NCBI GenBank assembly: GCA_007750655.1
Contig: CP036290.1
Location: forward strand, 3,472,001-3,536,000
Source: Rohdeia mirabilis
GTDB taxonomy: Bacteria > Planctomycetota > UBA1135 > GCA-002686595
DNA length: 64,000 nt
Direction: 5' to 3'
Made by a program: the position numbers and the translations under genes. Positions 51,583 through 59,611 of the stretch are shown piece after piece; within the stretch, counting starts at the first letter, position 1; every line of letters begins with the position of its first letter. A model generated the notes under the pieces. That model did no database searches. It was not told where the DNA came from and worked only from the letters and a program-made list of their open reading frames with translations.

Positions 51583-53454
51583 ATGCGTCCCAACCTTCGA
51601 TCGATCGTCGCGTCCGCCCTGGTGTTCTGGAGCCTCGTCGCCCTCGCTCCCGCCCAAGCCCTGCGCGAGCGGGTCAACGAAGCCATCGATCGCGGCGTCC
51701 TGAACCTGCTCGACGAACAGGAACTCGACGGCTCGTGGTATCTGCACCGCCCCCGCTACCAGGCCGGTCAGACCGCTCTGTGCATGCAAGCATTGCTCGA
51801 GTGCGACGTGGACGCCGGACACCCGGCCATCCGCCGCGCGACCGCCTACCTGATGGCGATCGAGCCCTACTACACGTACGAGGTCGCGGTCACGATCATC
51901 GCCTATCTCGAGCTGCTCGAACGACTCGATGCGCGGGAGAAGGAGCTCGACGCGCGACTCCGCGAGCGCATCGGGAAGTACGTCGAGATGTTGATCGAGT
52001 ACCAGGAGCCGAACGGCGGCTTCGCCTACCCCGACCGCGTGATCGACATGTCGAACGTGCAGTACGCCGCGATGGCGCTGCGCAACGCGGCGCTCGCCGG
52101 GTACGACGTGCCGCAGAAGGTCTGGCGCGGCATCGCCGACTACACGATGTCCGTCCAGGAGCGGAACGTGCGCGGTTCGCGTCCGGAGGCCGGCATTTCG
52201 TACGTCGAGGCGCGCCCGCCGAGTGGATCCATGACCGCCGCGGGCGTTGCGACCCTCTTCCTGTGCTCCGAGCAGTCCAAGCGCAACACGTCGAGCTGGG
52301 TCACGCACCGCGAGGCGGCGCTGCGCTGGCTCGCGGCGCGCTTCACGGCCAGCGACAACCCCGGACAACCGGGCGCGTGGATCTACTACTACCTCTACGC
52401 GGTCGAACGAGTCGGTGCCTACCTGGAGATCGACACCATCGGCGACGTTCCTTGGTACGAGGCTGGCGCGACCTGGTTGGTCGAACAGCAGACCGGAAGC
52501 GGAAGCTGGCACAGCCCTGAGCAGACATCGTTCGCGCTGCTGTTCCTGAAGCGCGCCACGTCCAATGCGCCGTCCACGGGCGGCGGCAAGAAGTCGTCGG
52601 ACCAGAGCTTCGGCGAGGACGACCCCACGGCGATGGTCTCCCTGCGCGGCTTCGGCGAGAACCCGCTGCGCATCTGGATCTCGTCCTTCGGCGAGGCTGA
52701 GTCGAAGGAGTACGGCGTCGAGTCCGGTGGGACGCTCGGTGGCCTCGACGTGCGCAGCGTCGAGTACTGGGTGGACTCGGGTCCGGGCATCGGCGATCCG
52801 GAGCTCCTGTGGCGGACCGAGGAGGACATGAGCGCGAACCGCTACGTGTACGAGCACGAGTTCGCGCGGCAAGGGACCTACTCGGTGCGAGCGGTCGTGC
52901 GGATCCAGTCGCCCCACGCCGACGAGGGCGAGGTGGAACTCACCTCCGCACCGCTCGAGCTCCGAGCGCGACGTGGCGACCAGACGCGGCTCCTCCAGAT
53001 CGCGCGCAACCTCTCGAGGAATCTCTTCCTCGGCCAGGAGATGCGCGTCCGAGCGTCGAGCTTCTTCGACGAGGACCGGGCCGCCAAGTACGCGGCCGAC
53101 GGGACCCTCACGTCTGGCTGGCTCGCGGCCGCTGGCGACCGGACGCCGTTCGTGTCGCTCGCGTGGAACGAGTACTTCAAGGGTGGGCGCATCGAGATCG
53201 CGCATCTCCAGCCCAACAACGCGGCGCCCGTGGTCCTTCCGAAGCGGCTGCGCGTCACCGTCAACGGTCGCGACGAGTTCGAGGTCGAGATGCCCGCCGA
53301 CACCAACCTGTTCGGACACCTCGAGATCGGTGCGCGCGACAAGGTCCGCGGTCTGCGGATCGACGTCTTGAGCGTCCACGAGCACCCGGAAGGGCTAGAG
53401 GGTCCCGTCGGTATCGGCGAGATCTCCTACTTCCCTCCGCCCGACGAGGACTGA
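51583..53454 (+). CDS. Exported prenyltransferase/terpene-cyclase-type toroid protein with discoidin-like C-terminus
   Basis: This 623-residue protein has a signal peptide (residues 1-25). Residues 35-340 show repeats of the alpha-alpha toroid of prenyltransferases, squalene-hopene cyclases and related proteins: G-S-W-Y-L-H-R-P-R-Y-Q-A-G-Q-T-A-L, G-G-F-A-Y-P-D-R, S-M-T-A-A-G-V-A-T-L and G-S-W-H-S-P. The D-x-D-D cyclase motif is not seen, so it is unlikely to be a cyclase. A beta-rich middle domain follows, and near residue 505 the segment A-A-D-G-T-L-T-S-G-W-L-A resembles a discoidin/F5-8C fold. Such exported toroid proteins are common in Planctomycetota, function unknown. Confidence 0.7.
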   Translation: MRPNLRSIVASALVFWSLVALAPAQALRERVNEAIDRGVLNLLDEQELDGSWYLHRPRYQAGQTALCMQALLECDVDAGHPAIRRATAYLMAIEPYYTYEVAVTIIAYLELLERLDAREKELDARLRERIGKYVEMLIEYQEPNGGFAYPDRVIDMSNVQYAAMALRNAALAGYDVPQKVWRGIADYTMSVQERNVRGSRPEAGISYVEARPPSGSMTAAGVATLFLCSEQSKRNTSSWVTHREAALRWLAARFTASDNPGQPGAWIYYYLYAVERVGAYLEIDTIGDVPWYEAGATWLVEQQTGSGSWHSPEQTSFALLFLKRATSNAPSTGGGKKSSDQSFGEDDPTAMVSLRGFGENPLRIWISSFGEAESKEYGVESGGTLGGLDVRSVEYWVDSGPGIGDPELLWRTEEDMSANRYVYEHEFARQGTYSVRAVVRIQSPHADEGEVELTSAPLELRARRGDQTRLLQIARNLSRNLFLGQEMRVRASSFFDEDRAAKYAADGTLTSGWLAAAGDRTPFVSLAWNEYFKGGRIEIAHLQPNNAAPVVLPKRLRVTVNGRDEFEVEMPADTNLFGHLEIGARDKVRGLRIDVLSVHEHPEGLEGPVGIGEISYFPPPDED

Positions 53455-53535
53455 GTCCGTCGCGACGACCCGCCTTGCGCGACGCACTCGCTCCAGTGCC
53501 CACCCCTGGGGAGCGGTCGCTCGGGCCCCCGCACG

Positions 53536-55605
53536 ATGCCCACCACACACCGCTCCTCCACCCTTGACGACGCGCTCGCGAACGTGGTGCGCGCCGCGGC
53601 GCTCGCGCTCGTGCTCGCCGGCACCTCGCTCGCCTCCTCGGTGAGCGTTCTCGGCCTCACGACGGCGCTCACCGTCGCCGACGAGACGCACGACGCGTCG
53701 GGCCCCGACGACGAGGCTGCGGTCGGTGGCGACGAGCGCTTCGTCACCGACCGCAGGAGCCCTGTCGTCCTCCCGCTCCCGACCGAGGAGGACGCCTTCA
53801 CGTTCGCCGTCTTCGGCGATCGCACCGGCGGCCCGCGCGAAGGGATCGCGGTGCTCGAACAGGCCGTCGCGGACGTGAACCTGATCGGCCCGGACCTCGT
53901 GATGACGGTCGGCGACCTGGTCGAGGGCTACAACGAGCGCGACCCGTGGCTGGAGGAGATGCGCGAGTTCCGCGGGATCATGGGTCGGCTGCGCATGCCC
54001 TGGTTCCCCGTGGCAGGTAACCACGACATCTACTGGCGCGGCGCGGGGCGACCGGCAGAGGAGCACGAGTCCGACTACGAACAGCACTTCGGTCCGCTCT
54101 GGTACGCGTTCGAGCACAAGGGCTGTTGGTTCGTGGTGCTCTACACCGACGAAGGCGATCCCGACACGGGTCGGCGCAGCATCAGCGACCACGCGAGCCA
54201 ACGCATGAGCGAGGCCCAGCTCGCCTGGCTCGACGCGACGCTCGAGCGGACGGCGGACGCGCGCCACGTCTTCGTCTTCCTCCACCATCCGCGCTGGATC
54301 GCCGAGCGCTACGGCAACGACTGGGAACGGGTGCACGCACGTCTGGCCCGCGCCGGCAACGTGCGCGCCGTCTTCGCCGGGCACATCCACCGCATGCGCT
54401 ACGACGGCGTGCGCGACGGGATCGAGTACTTCACTCTGGCCGCCGTCGGAGGACACCTCGAACGGGAGATCCCGCGCGGCGGCTTCCTCCACGAGTACCA
54501 CCTGGTGACCGTGCGCGACGCGGGCCTCGAAGTGGCTGCCTTTCCCGTCGGCACGGCGATCGACGTGCGCGCGCTGACCGGCGAAGTGATGGAGGACGTG
54601 CGGCGCGTGGACGACTGGCTGCCCGGTCGCGTGGTCGAGCGGCCGAAGGCGCGCGGCTCCGCCGTCACCGGCGCGCTGGTCCACGAGTTCGAGAATCCGA
54701 CGGACCGCCGGCTCTCTCTCACCACGTCGCTCGTGGCATCCGACCAGTGGTTCGTGTCGGCCGACCACCAGCACACCGTGCTCGGCCCGCGCGAGACCAC
54801 ACGCGTCGCCTTCGCGCTGCAGCACGAGGCACGCTCCCCACTGCGTTCGCTCCCGACGGTCCAGATCGAGGCGCGGATCGAGACCGAGGACGCGGTCTTC
54901 CCCCTGCCCGTTCGGACGTTCCCGGTCCCGGTCGAACTGCTCGAGCTCGCACCCGCCGCGCGCGGGACGAGCGAACGCGTCCTCGACCTCGACGGCCGTG
55001 ACGGTCAGGTGCGCATCCCGAGCGACCGCATCGAGCTGCCCGACGGTCCGTTCACGCTCGAGTGCTGGATGAAGGCCGACGCGTTCCGGGCGCGACAGGG
55101 ACTCGTGGCGAAGACCGAGGGCAGCGAGTACGGACTGTTCGTCAGCGGCGGCCGTCCCACATTCTCGGTCCATCTGGACGGTGACTACGTGACCGCCGAA
55201 GCCAGCGGCCCGCCCCTCGCGGTCGGGACCTGGCACCACGTCGCGGGCGTGTTCGACGGAGCCGAGGTGCGCATCCTCGTGGACGGTGTGGTCCGCGGAC
55301 GCGCAGCGGGTTCCGGCGCGCGCCGCACCAACAGCCTCCCGCTGGTGGTCGGAGCCGACGTCGACGGGCGTGGACGCGGCACGTCGTTCTTCGCGGGTCG
55401 GATCGACGAGGTCCGCCTCTCGCGTGGTGCGCGCTACGCGGACGGACGGACACCGCCCCTGCGCCGCCTCGCCAACGATCCCGCGACGGTGCTCCTGCTG
55501 CACTTCGACGGCGAGTCGCCCTGGGCATTCGACGGGTCGGGGTCGAGTGCGCACGGCCTGCTCGAGGGCGGAGCGCGACGTACGCTCGAGAGTCGCGCGC
55601 GCTGA
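53536..55605 (+). CDS. Exported metallophosphoesterase fused to a LamG-like domain
   Basis: This 689-residue protein has an N-terminal hydrophobic signal (about residues 16-45). The calcineurin-like phosphoesterase domain covers about 95-340: V-F-G-D-R-T-G-G (first motif, with D-R-T in place of D-x-H), V-G-D-L-V-E, A-G-N-H-D-I, L-H-H-P-R-W and A-G-H-I-H-R-M. The C-terminal part from about residue 480 is LamG/concanavalin-like (F-T-L-E-C-W-M-K-A-D, G-T-W-H-H-V-A-G-V-F-D-G, Y-G-L-F). It probably hydrolyses a phosphate ester or nucleotide outside the cytoplasm; the LamG part suggests binding to a surface or glycan. It convergently abuts the galactokinase-like gene. Confidence 0.82.
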   Translation: MPTTHRSSTLDDALANVVRAAALALVLAGTSLASSVSVLGLTTALTVADETHDASGPDDEAAVGGDERFVTDRRSPVVLPLPTEEDAFTFAVFGDRTGGPREGIAVLEQAVADVNLIGPDLVMTVGDLVEGYNERDPWLEEMREFRGIMGRLRMPWFPVAGNHDIYWRGAGRPAEEHESDYEQHFGPLWYAFEHKGCWFVVLYTDEGDPDTGRRSISDHASQRMSEAQLAWLDATLERTADARHVFVFLHHPRWIAERYGNDWERVHARLARAGNVRAVFAGHIHRMRYDGVRDGIEYFTLAAVGGHLEREIPRGGFLHEYHLVTVRDAGLEVAAFPVGTAIDVRALTGEVMEDVRRVDDWLPGRVVERPKARGSAVTGALVHEFENPTDRRLSLTTSLVASDQWFVSADHQHTVLGPRETTRVAFALQHEARSPLRSLPTVQIEARIETEDAVFPLPVRTFPVPVELLELAPAARGTSERVLDLDGRDGQVRIPSDRIELPDGPFTLECWMKADAFRARQGLVAKTEGSEYGLFVSGGRPTFSVHLDGDYVTAEASGPPLAVGTWHHVAGVFDGAEVRILVDGVVRGRAAGSGARRTNSLPLVVGADVDGRGRGTSFFAGRIDEVRLSRGARYADGRTPPLRRLANDPATVLLLHFDGESPWAFDGSGSSAHGLLEGGARRTLESRAR

Positions 55606-55638
55606 AGCAGCCCGGGGCGCGCGTCCGCGACGGACGTG

Positions 55639-56889
55639 TCAGCCCAGTTCGTGTGGCCCGTCGCCGCCACCGAAGAACTCGGTCACGGGTTCGCGGCCGA
55701 AGCGCGCGCGGTAGGCCCGACCGACCGCTTCGACGAGTTCGTCCCGGGCCTCGCGCTCGAGCAGGACGACCGTGCACCCGCCGAACCCGGCCCCGGTGAG
55801 ACGCGACCCGAGCACGCCCGGAACGGCGGTGGCGGCATCGACCAACGTGTCGAGCTCGGGTGTCGAGACCTGGTAGTCGTCGCGCAAGGACTCGTGCGAT
55901 GCGGTCATCGCGCGACCGAACCCGGCCACGTCCCCGCGCACCAGCGCCGTGCGCGCCGCGTGGGTGCGCTCGAGTTCGCCGAAGACGTGACGTCCGCGGC
56001 GGACGAGCTCGTCCGAGAGACCACCGAGCGCGTCGTCGAAGCGCGCACGCGGCACGTCGCACAACCACGCTTCGCTCGCGTCGGTCGAACGCAGCTGGTC
56101 GAAGAGCGCCGCGCACTGAGCGACGCGCTCGTTGAACGCTCCCGCCGCGAGCTCGCGTCGCACACCGGTGTCGACGATCCCCACCAAGTAGCGCTCGGTG
56201 TCGAGCGGAACGTGTTCGTGACTGCGATCGCGGCAGTCGAGCCACAACAGGTGACCCGGCCGCCCGAGCCCCACCGCGAACGGGTCCATGATCCCGCACT
56301 GCACGCCGACGTGGCCGCGCTCGGCCTGGAGCGCCTCCTCGACCAGCTGCAGGCCGAGCTTCGGTCCGACGCGCTCGGCGGTACCGAGCGGGACCCGCTC
56401 GCCCGAACAGCCGTGCAGCGCGAGTGCCGTCGCGACGCAGATCGACGCCGAGGACGAGAGCCCCGCCCCGATCGGGAGGTCGCCGCCGAAGACGAGGTCG
56501 AGTCCCTCGCTCGAACCGGGGCGATCGGCCGCCCGGTACTGCGCGAGCACGCCGATCGGGTAGTCGTACCAGGCCCCCGTGACGGTGGTCGGCAGCGCGT
56601 CCGAGTCGAAGACACCCGGCTCGCGCAGGGAGGCCAGGCGCACGCGACCCAGTCCGTTGGGCCGCGCGGCGACGAGGGTCCCGCGGTCGACCGGCATCGG
56701 CATGACCGGCCCGCCGTTGTAGTCCAGGTGGGCGCCCATCAGGTTCACGCGACCCGGCGCGAAGAACAGGCGCGCCGCGGGTCCGTCGCCGAAGTGGACG
56801 CGTAGGGCGTCCGCGAGCTCGACGGCGTACTGCCGCCGCGCGTCGCGACGACCCGCGACGGAGCTCTCGATGGGCGGCGGAGGGGGCAT
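55639..56889 (-). CDS. galK: Galactokinase-like GHMP kinase with altered signature
   Basis: This 416-residue protein starts at ATG 56889. The family layout is normal: sugar-site motif P-G-R-V-N-L-M-G-A-H-L-D-Y-N-G-G (about 45-60), the GHMP ATP loop I-G-A-G-L-S-S-S-A-S near residue 141, the catalytic-Asp segment C-G-I-M-D-P-F near residue 198, and late G-A-G-F-G-G-C near residue 365. In galactokinases the first motif reads G-E-H-x-D-Y; here the Glu is Ala (residue 53) and Met replaces Ile. That Glu contacts the sugar, so the substrate may be a galactose relative. It phosphorylates a sugar with ATP in the cytoplasm. Confidence 0.8.
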   Translation of the reverse strand: MPPPPPIESSVAGRRDARRQYAVELADALRVHFGDGPAARLFFAPGRVNLMGAHLDYNGGPVMPMPVDRGTLVAARPNGLGRVRLASLREPGVFDSDALPTTVTGAWYDYPIGVLAQYRAADRPGSSEGLDLVFGGDLPIGAGLSSSASICVATALALHGCSGERVPLGTAERVGPKLGLQLVEEALQAERGHVGVQCGIMDPFAVGLGRPGHLLWLDCRDRSHEHVPLDTERYLVGIVDTGVRRELAAGAFNERVAQCAALFDQLRSTDASEAWLCDVPRARFDDALGGLSDELVRRGRHVFGELERTHAARTALVRGDVAGFGRAMTASHESLRDDYQVSTPELDTLVDAATAVPGVLGSRLTGAGFGGCTVVLLEREARDELVEAVGRAYRARFGREPVTEFFGGGDGPHELG

Positions 56890-56981
56890 CGGAGAGATTC
56901 TAGTCCGCGGTGCGCGCCCGACGGGACGACCGCGGCGCCGAAGGCTGGCCGCGCGGCCCGCGGGCGGGCTATCGTCCCAGC

Positions 56982-57338
56982 GTGAACCAGGTCCAGACCG
57001 TCCGACTCGCCGCCGCCTGTGCCGCTCTCCTCGTGGGCTCGTCCTGCGCGAGCGTGTCCTTCGACCGCACCACGCAGACTTCCGGCACGTTCCGCTCGTC
57101 CGGGCTGTCGCTGACGATCCTGTCGTTCGACCTGCCCCGTCGTGCGATCGACACGGCCTACGAGAACGCGTCGGACGCGCAGCAGCCGAACACCGTGCCC
57201 ACGTCCGAGTGGATCTTCCCGAACCTCGGGCCGCTCGACTGGCTGCTCGACATCATCGGGATCCGCTACGCCGTCGTCGAAGGCACCTGGGGCTTCGACG
57301 ACGAGGGCAGCTTCACGACCGAGGGCGACGCGGAGTAG
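56982..57338 (+). CDS. Small lipoprotein of unknown function
   Basis: I place the start at GTG 56982, giving 118 residues. It has a lipoprotein signal (V-R-L-A-A-A-C-A-A-L-L-V-G-S-S-C, lipobox Cys near residue 22). The mature part of about 96 residues has D-R-T-T-Q-T-S-G-T-F-R-S-S-G and W-I-F-P-N-L-G-P-L-D-W-L-L-D-I-I-G-I-R-Y, which could be a short membrane-facing helix. No family was recognised. It is divergent from the galactokinase gene and followed by an inverted-repeat element. Confidence 0.55.
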   Translation: MNQVQTVRLAAACAALLVGSSCASVSFDRTTQTSGTFRSSGLSLTILSFDLPRRAIDTAYENASDAQQPNTVPTSEWIFPNLGPLDWLLDIIGIRYAVVEGTWGFDDEGSFTTEGDAE

Positions 57339-57379
57339 CGCGACGGATTCGCGCTCGACCACGACGGGCGTCCCTGACT

Positions 57380-57542
57380 AGTGGTGTGATTCGCTCTCTT
57401 GGGGCATTTCCATCGTCCCGTACGGGCGCGCTGCTGCGTTGCGCCTCCTCCGAGACTCACAGCGAAGTCGAGTCGTCGGCGCGCCTTGCATCGCATCCCG
57501 TACGGAACGCCGAAATGCCCCAACAGAGCGAATCACACCACT
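57380..57542. mobile_element. Dispersed inverted-repeat element, copy 2 (MITE-like)
   Basis: The ends agtggtgtgattcgctct (57380-57397) and agagcgaatcacaccact (57525-57542) are perfect inverted repeats. The reverse complement of its right end agrees with the first 60 bases of copy 1 (44752 on) at about 55 positions, so the copies are inverted relative to each other. It is 163 bases with no gene. Its right edge provides two bases of the stop codon (57541-57543) of the neighbouring minus-strand gene. Confidence 0.75.
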
Positions 57543-58719
57543 AGCGCAGGCGTTCGACGAAGACCCAACCCACGTTCGTCGCCTGGGGCCCGAGCAGGCC
57601 GCCGGGTTCGAGTCGGAACGCCTCGTGCATGAAGGGCGGCAGAGAGGGCTGGCGACGGTGGACCCACCCGATGTATCCGCGGCGCTCGCGTCCACCCGAA
57701 GGATCGTCGTCGAGCTCGACCGCCAGATCGCCGAGGTCGGCTCCGGCCGCCAGGCGTTCACCGAGTTCGCTGGCCAACTCGGCCGCCTCGGTCGACGTGC
57801 GGTCCGGCAGCGGCAGCGGCAGCGTGTGCTCGGAGTGCAGGAGCGCGAGGCCGCGGAACTCGTACCAGTTGTTCTCGGCGAGCTCCTTCGGGATGTCGTC
57901 GACCGGCACGCGCTGCACCAGGTACCAGCCGTAGGGCGTGTCGATGGGCGCGGACACTTCGCCGACCTCGAGCTCGAAGACCGCAGCCTTCACCAGGCGA
58001 TCGGCGGGTCCGCGCTCGAACACCGCGAGCGCTCCCCCGCGCGCGGCCGAGACCGGATCTTCCGACTCCGCGGCGGCCACCTCGGCGAAGTCGGCGCCGT
58101 CCGCGATGACGGCGCGCAGACTCTCGGCGCGGACGCGTGACTCGTCCGTCGATCCGGCCACGAGGAGCACGCGACAGCCGGCGAGACGCTCGATGCGCTG
58201 CAGCACGTGGATACCGGTCGGCGTCGCGATCGGTTCGGAGATCTGGCCCAGATCGGCCGAGAAGAGGAAGGCGTCGAGGTCCTCCTGCAGCACGCCCGGC
58301 GGGAAGGAACCGAGCACGCCACCGAGCGGCGCGTCGGGTGCGCTCGAGTAGCGGCGCGCGACGGCCGAGAAGTCCGCGCCGTCGAGCAGCGCCCGGCGCA
58401 GAGAGCGCGCCAGCTCGAGCGCTTCCTCCAGCGTCCGATCCACGTTGCGCGCGGCACCCAGCGCGTCCACGTGCACGAGCTGCACGTGCCGGACCGCACG
58501 GACCTCGGGCGGCGACTCGCCGAAGTAGAGCGGGCTCGCGAAGAGCGAGTTGCGGATCCGGTCGGGAGCGTCGGTGGCGACTTCGGCTCCGGTGGACGGC
58601 GCGTCCTGCTGGTCCGCCCGCGGGCCACCGAACGACGGCGCGAGGCACGCCCCGACGACGGTGAACAGGAGAACGAGCCGGAGCCCGAAGCGGTGGAGCA
58701 TGAGCGGGACGTGGTGCAT
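57541..58719 (-). CDS. Exported protein with three tandem parvulin (PpiC)-like domains
   Basis: I use ATG 58719 (392 residues; an ATG 18 bases later is also possible). A hydrophobic signal (L-R-L-V-L-L-F-T-V-V-G-A-C-L-A) is followed by three similar rotamase-type repeats. Each has a helix pair ending in D-F/L-x-x-V/L-A, then a G-G or R-G turn, an F or A-F-x-L segment and a final G-W/I-x-V-x-R: repeat 1 (G-A-D-F-S-A-V-A...G-I-H-V-L-Q-R), repeat 2 (G-A-D-F-A-E-V-A...G-W-Y-L-V-Q-R) and repeat 3 (G-A-D-L-G-D-L-A...G-W-V-F-V-E-R). It is probably a periplasmic peptidyl-prolyl isomerase or folding chaperone. The stop codon is completed by the end of the inverted-repeat element. Confidence 0.75.
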   Translation of the reverse strand: MHHVPLMLHRFGLRLVLLFTVVGACLAPSFGGPRADQQDAPSTGAEVATDAPDRIRNSLFASPLYFGESPPEVRAVRHVQLVHVDALGAARNVDRTLEEALELARSLRRALLDGADFSAVARRYSSAPDAPLGGVLGSFPPGVLQEDLDAFLFSADLGQISEPIATPTGIHVLQRIERLAGCRVLLVAGSTDESRVRAESLRAVIADGADFAEVAAAESEDPVSAARGGALAVFERGPADRLVKAAVFELEVGEVSAPIDTPYGWYLVQRVPVDDIPKELAENNWYEFRGLALLHSEHTLPLPLPDRTSTEAAELASELGERLAAGADLGDLAVELDDDPSGGRERRGYIGWVHRRQPSLPPFMHEAFRLEPGGLLGPQATNVGWVFVERLR

Positions 58720-58814
58720 GGCGGTGGCGCGCTGTGCCTGCGTTCTGGCGGCGCGGATGGTCGTGGAGGGTAGCCTGTCGACCAGCGGCGGACGACGCGT
58801 CGGTCGCGACACGT

Positions 58815-59600
58815 ATGGAAGAGCAACGCGGGTGGGCCCTGGTGACCGGTGCCTCGGCGGGCCTCGGCGAGCAGTTCGCGCTGGCCCTCGCGGCCCGCGG
58901 TCAGGACGTGGTGCTCGTCGCGCGGCGAATCGAACGCCTCGAGGCGCTGGCGCGACGCATCACCGATTCGACTGGACGACGGGTCGAAGTGGTCGGTCTC
59001 GACCTGCTCGCGCCGAACGCCGCGGAGCGTCTGGTCGAGCACTGCGCCGCCGCCGGCATCGAGGTCGAGCTCCTCGTCAACAACGCCGGCTTCGGCACAC
59101 AGGGTGCGTTCGCCGCGCTCGACCGCGATCGCCAGCTCGACATGCTGCGGCTCAACGCTTCGGTCCTGACCGACCTCACGCACCGCTTCCTCCCGGCGCT
59201 GCTCGCCCGCCGTCGCGGCGCAATCCTGAACGTCGCGTCGACAGCGGCCTTCATGCCGGGTGCCGGACTGGGCGTCTACTACGCCAGCAAGGCCTACGTC
59301 CTGCACTTCACCGAGGCCCTCGCCGTCGAACTCGAGGGCACGGGCGTGCGCGCCAGCGCACTGTGCCCGGGTCCGACCGAGACCGAGTTCCGCGACGTCG
59401 CCGGACGTCCGCGATCCGGCCTTCTCGACCGCGTCGCGATGCAGGCGCTCCCCGTGGTCGAGGCGGGGCTCGCGGGCCTCGAGCGCGGACGCGTCGTCGT
59501 CGTCCCCGGGCTCTTCAACAAGCTCTGTGTCGTCGGCGTCCGCTGTCTGCCGCGATCTCTCGTGCGACGCGCCATCGGGCGCATCCAGGCCACGGACTGA
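58815..59600 (+). CDS. Short-chain dehydrogenase/reductase
   Basis: I use ATG 58815, giving 261 residues, the usual SDR length. The NAD(P) site T-G-A-S-A-G-L-G (about residues 11-18), structural N-N-A-G near residue 85, the catalytic Ser in N-V-A-S-T-A and Y-x-x-x-K in Y-Y-A-S-K near residue 155 are all present. R-R in V-A-R-R after the second strand suggests NADP(H). It reduces a carbonyl or oxidises an alcohol in the cytoplasm; substrate unknown. It starts 95 bases from the divergent PpiC-like gene. Confidence 0.9.
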   Translation: MEEQRGWALVTGASAGLGEQFALALAARGQDVVLVARRIERLEALARRITDSTGRRVEVVGLDLLAPNAAERLVEHCAAAGIEVELLVNNAGFGTQGAFAALDRDRQLDMLRLNASVLTDLTHRFLPALLARRRGAILNVASTAAFMPGAGLGVYYASKAYVLHFTEALAVELEGTGVRASALCPGPTETEFRDVAGRPRSGLLDRVAMQALPVVEAGLAGLERGRVVVVPGLFNKLCVVGVRCLPRSLVRRAIGRIQATD

Positions 59601-59611
59601 ACGCTCGGGCC

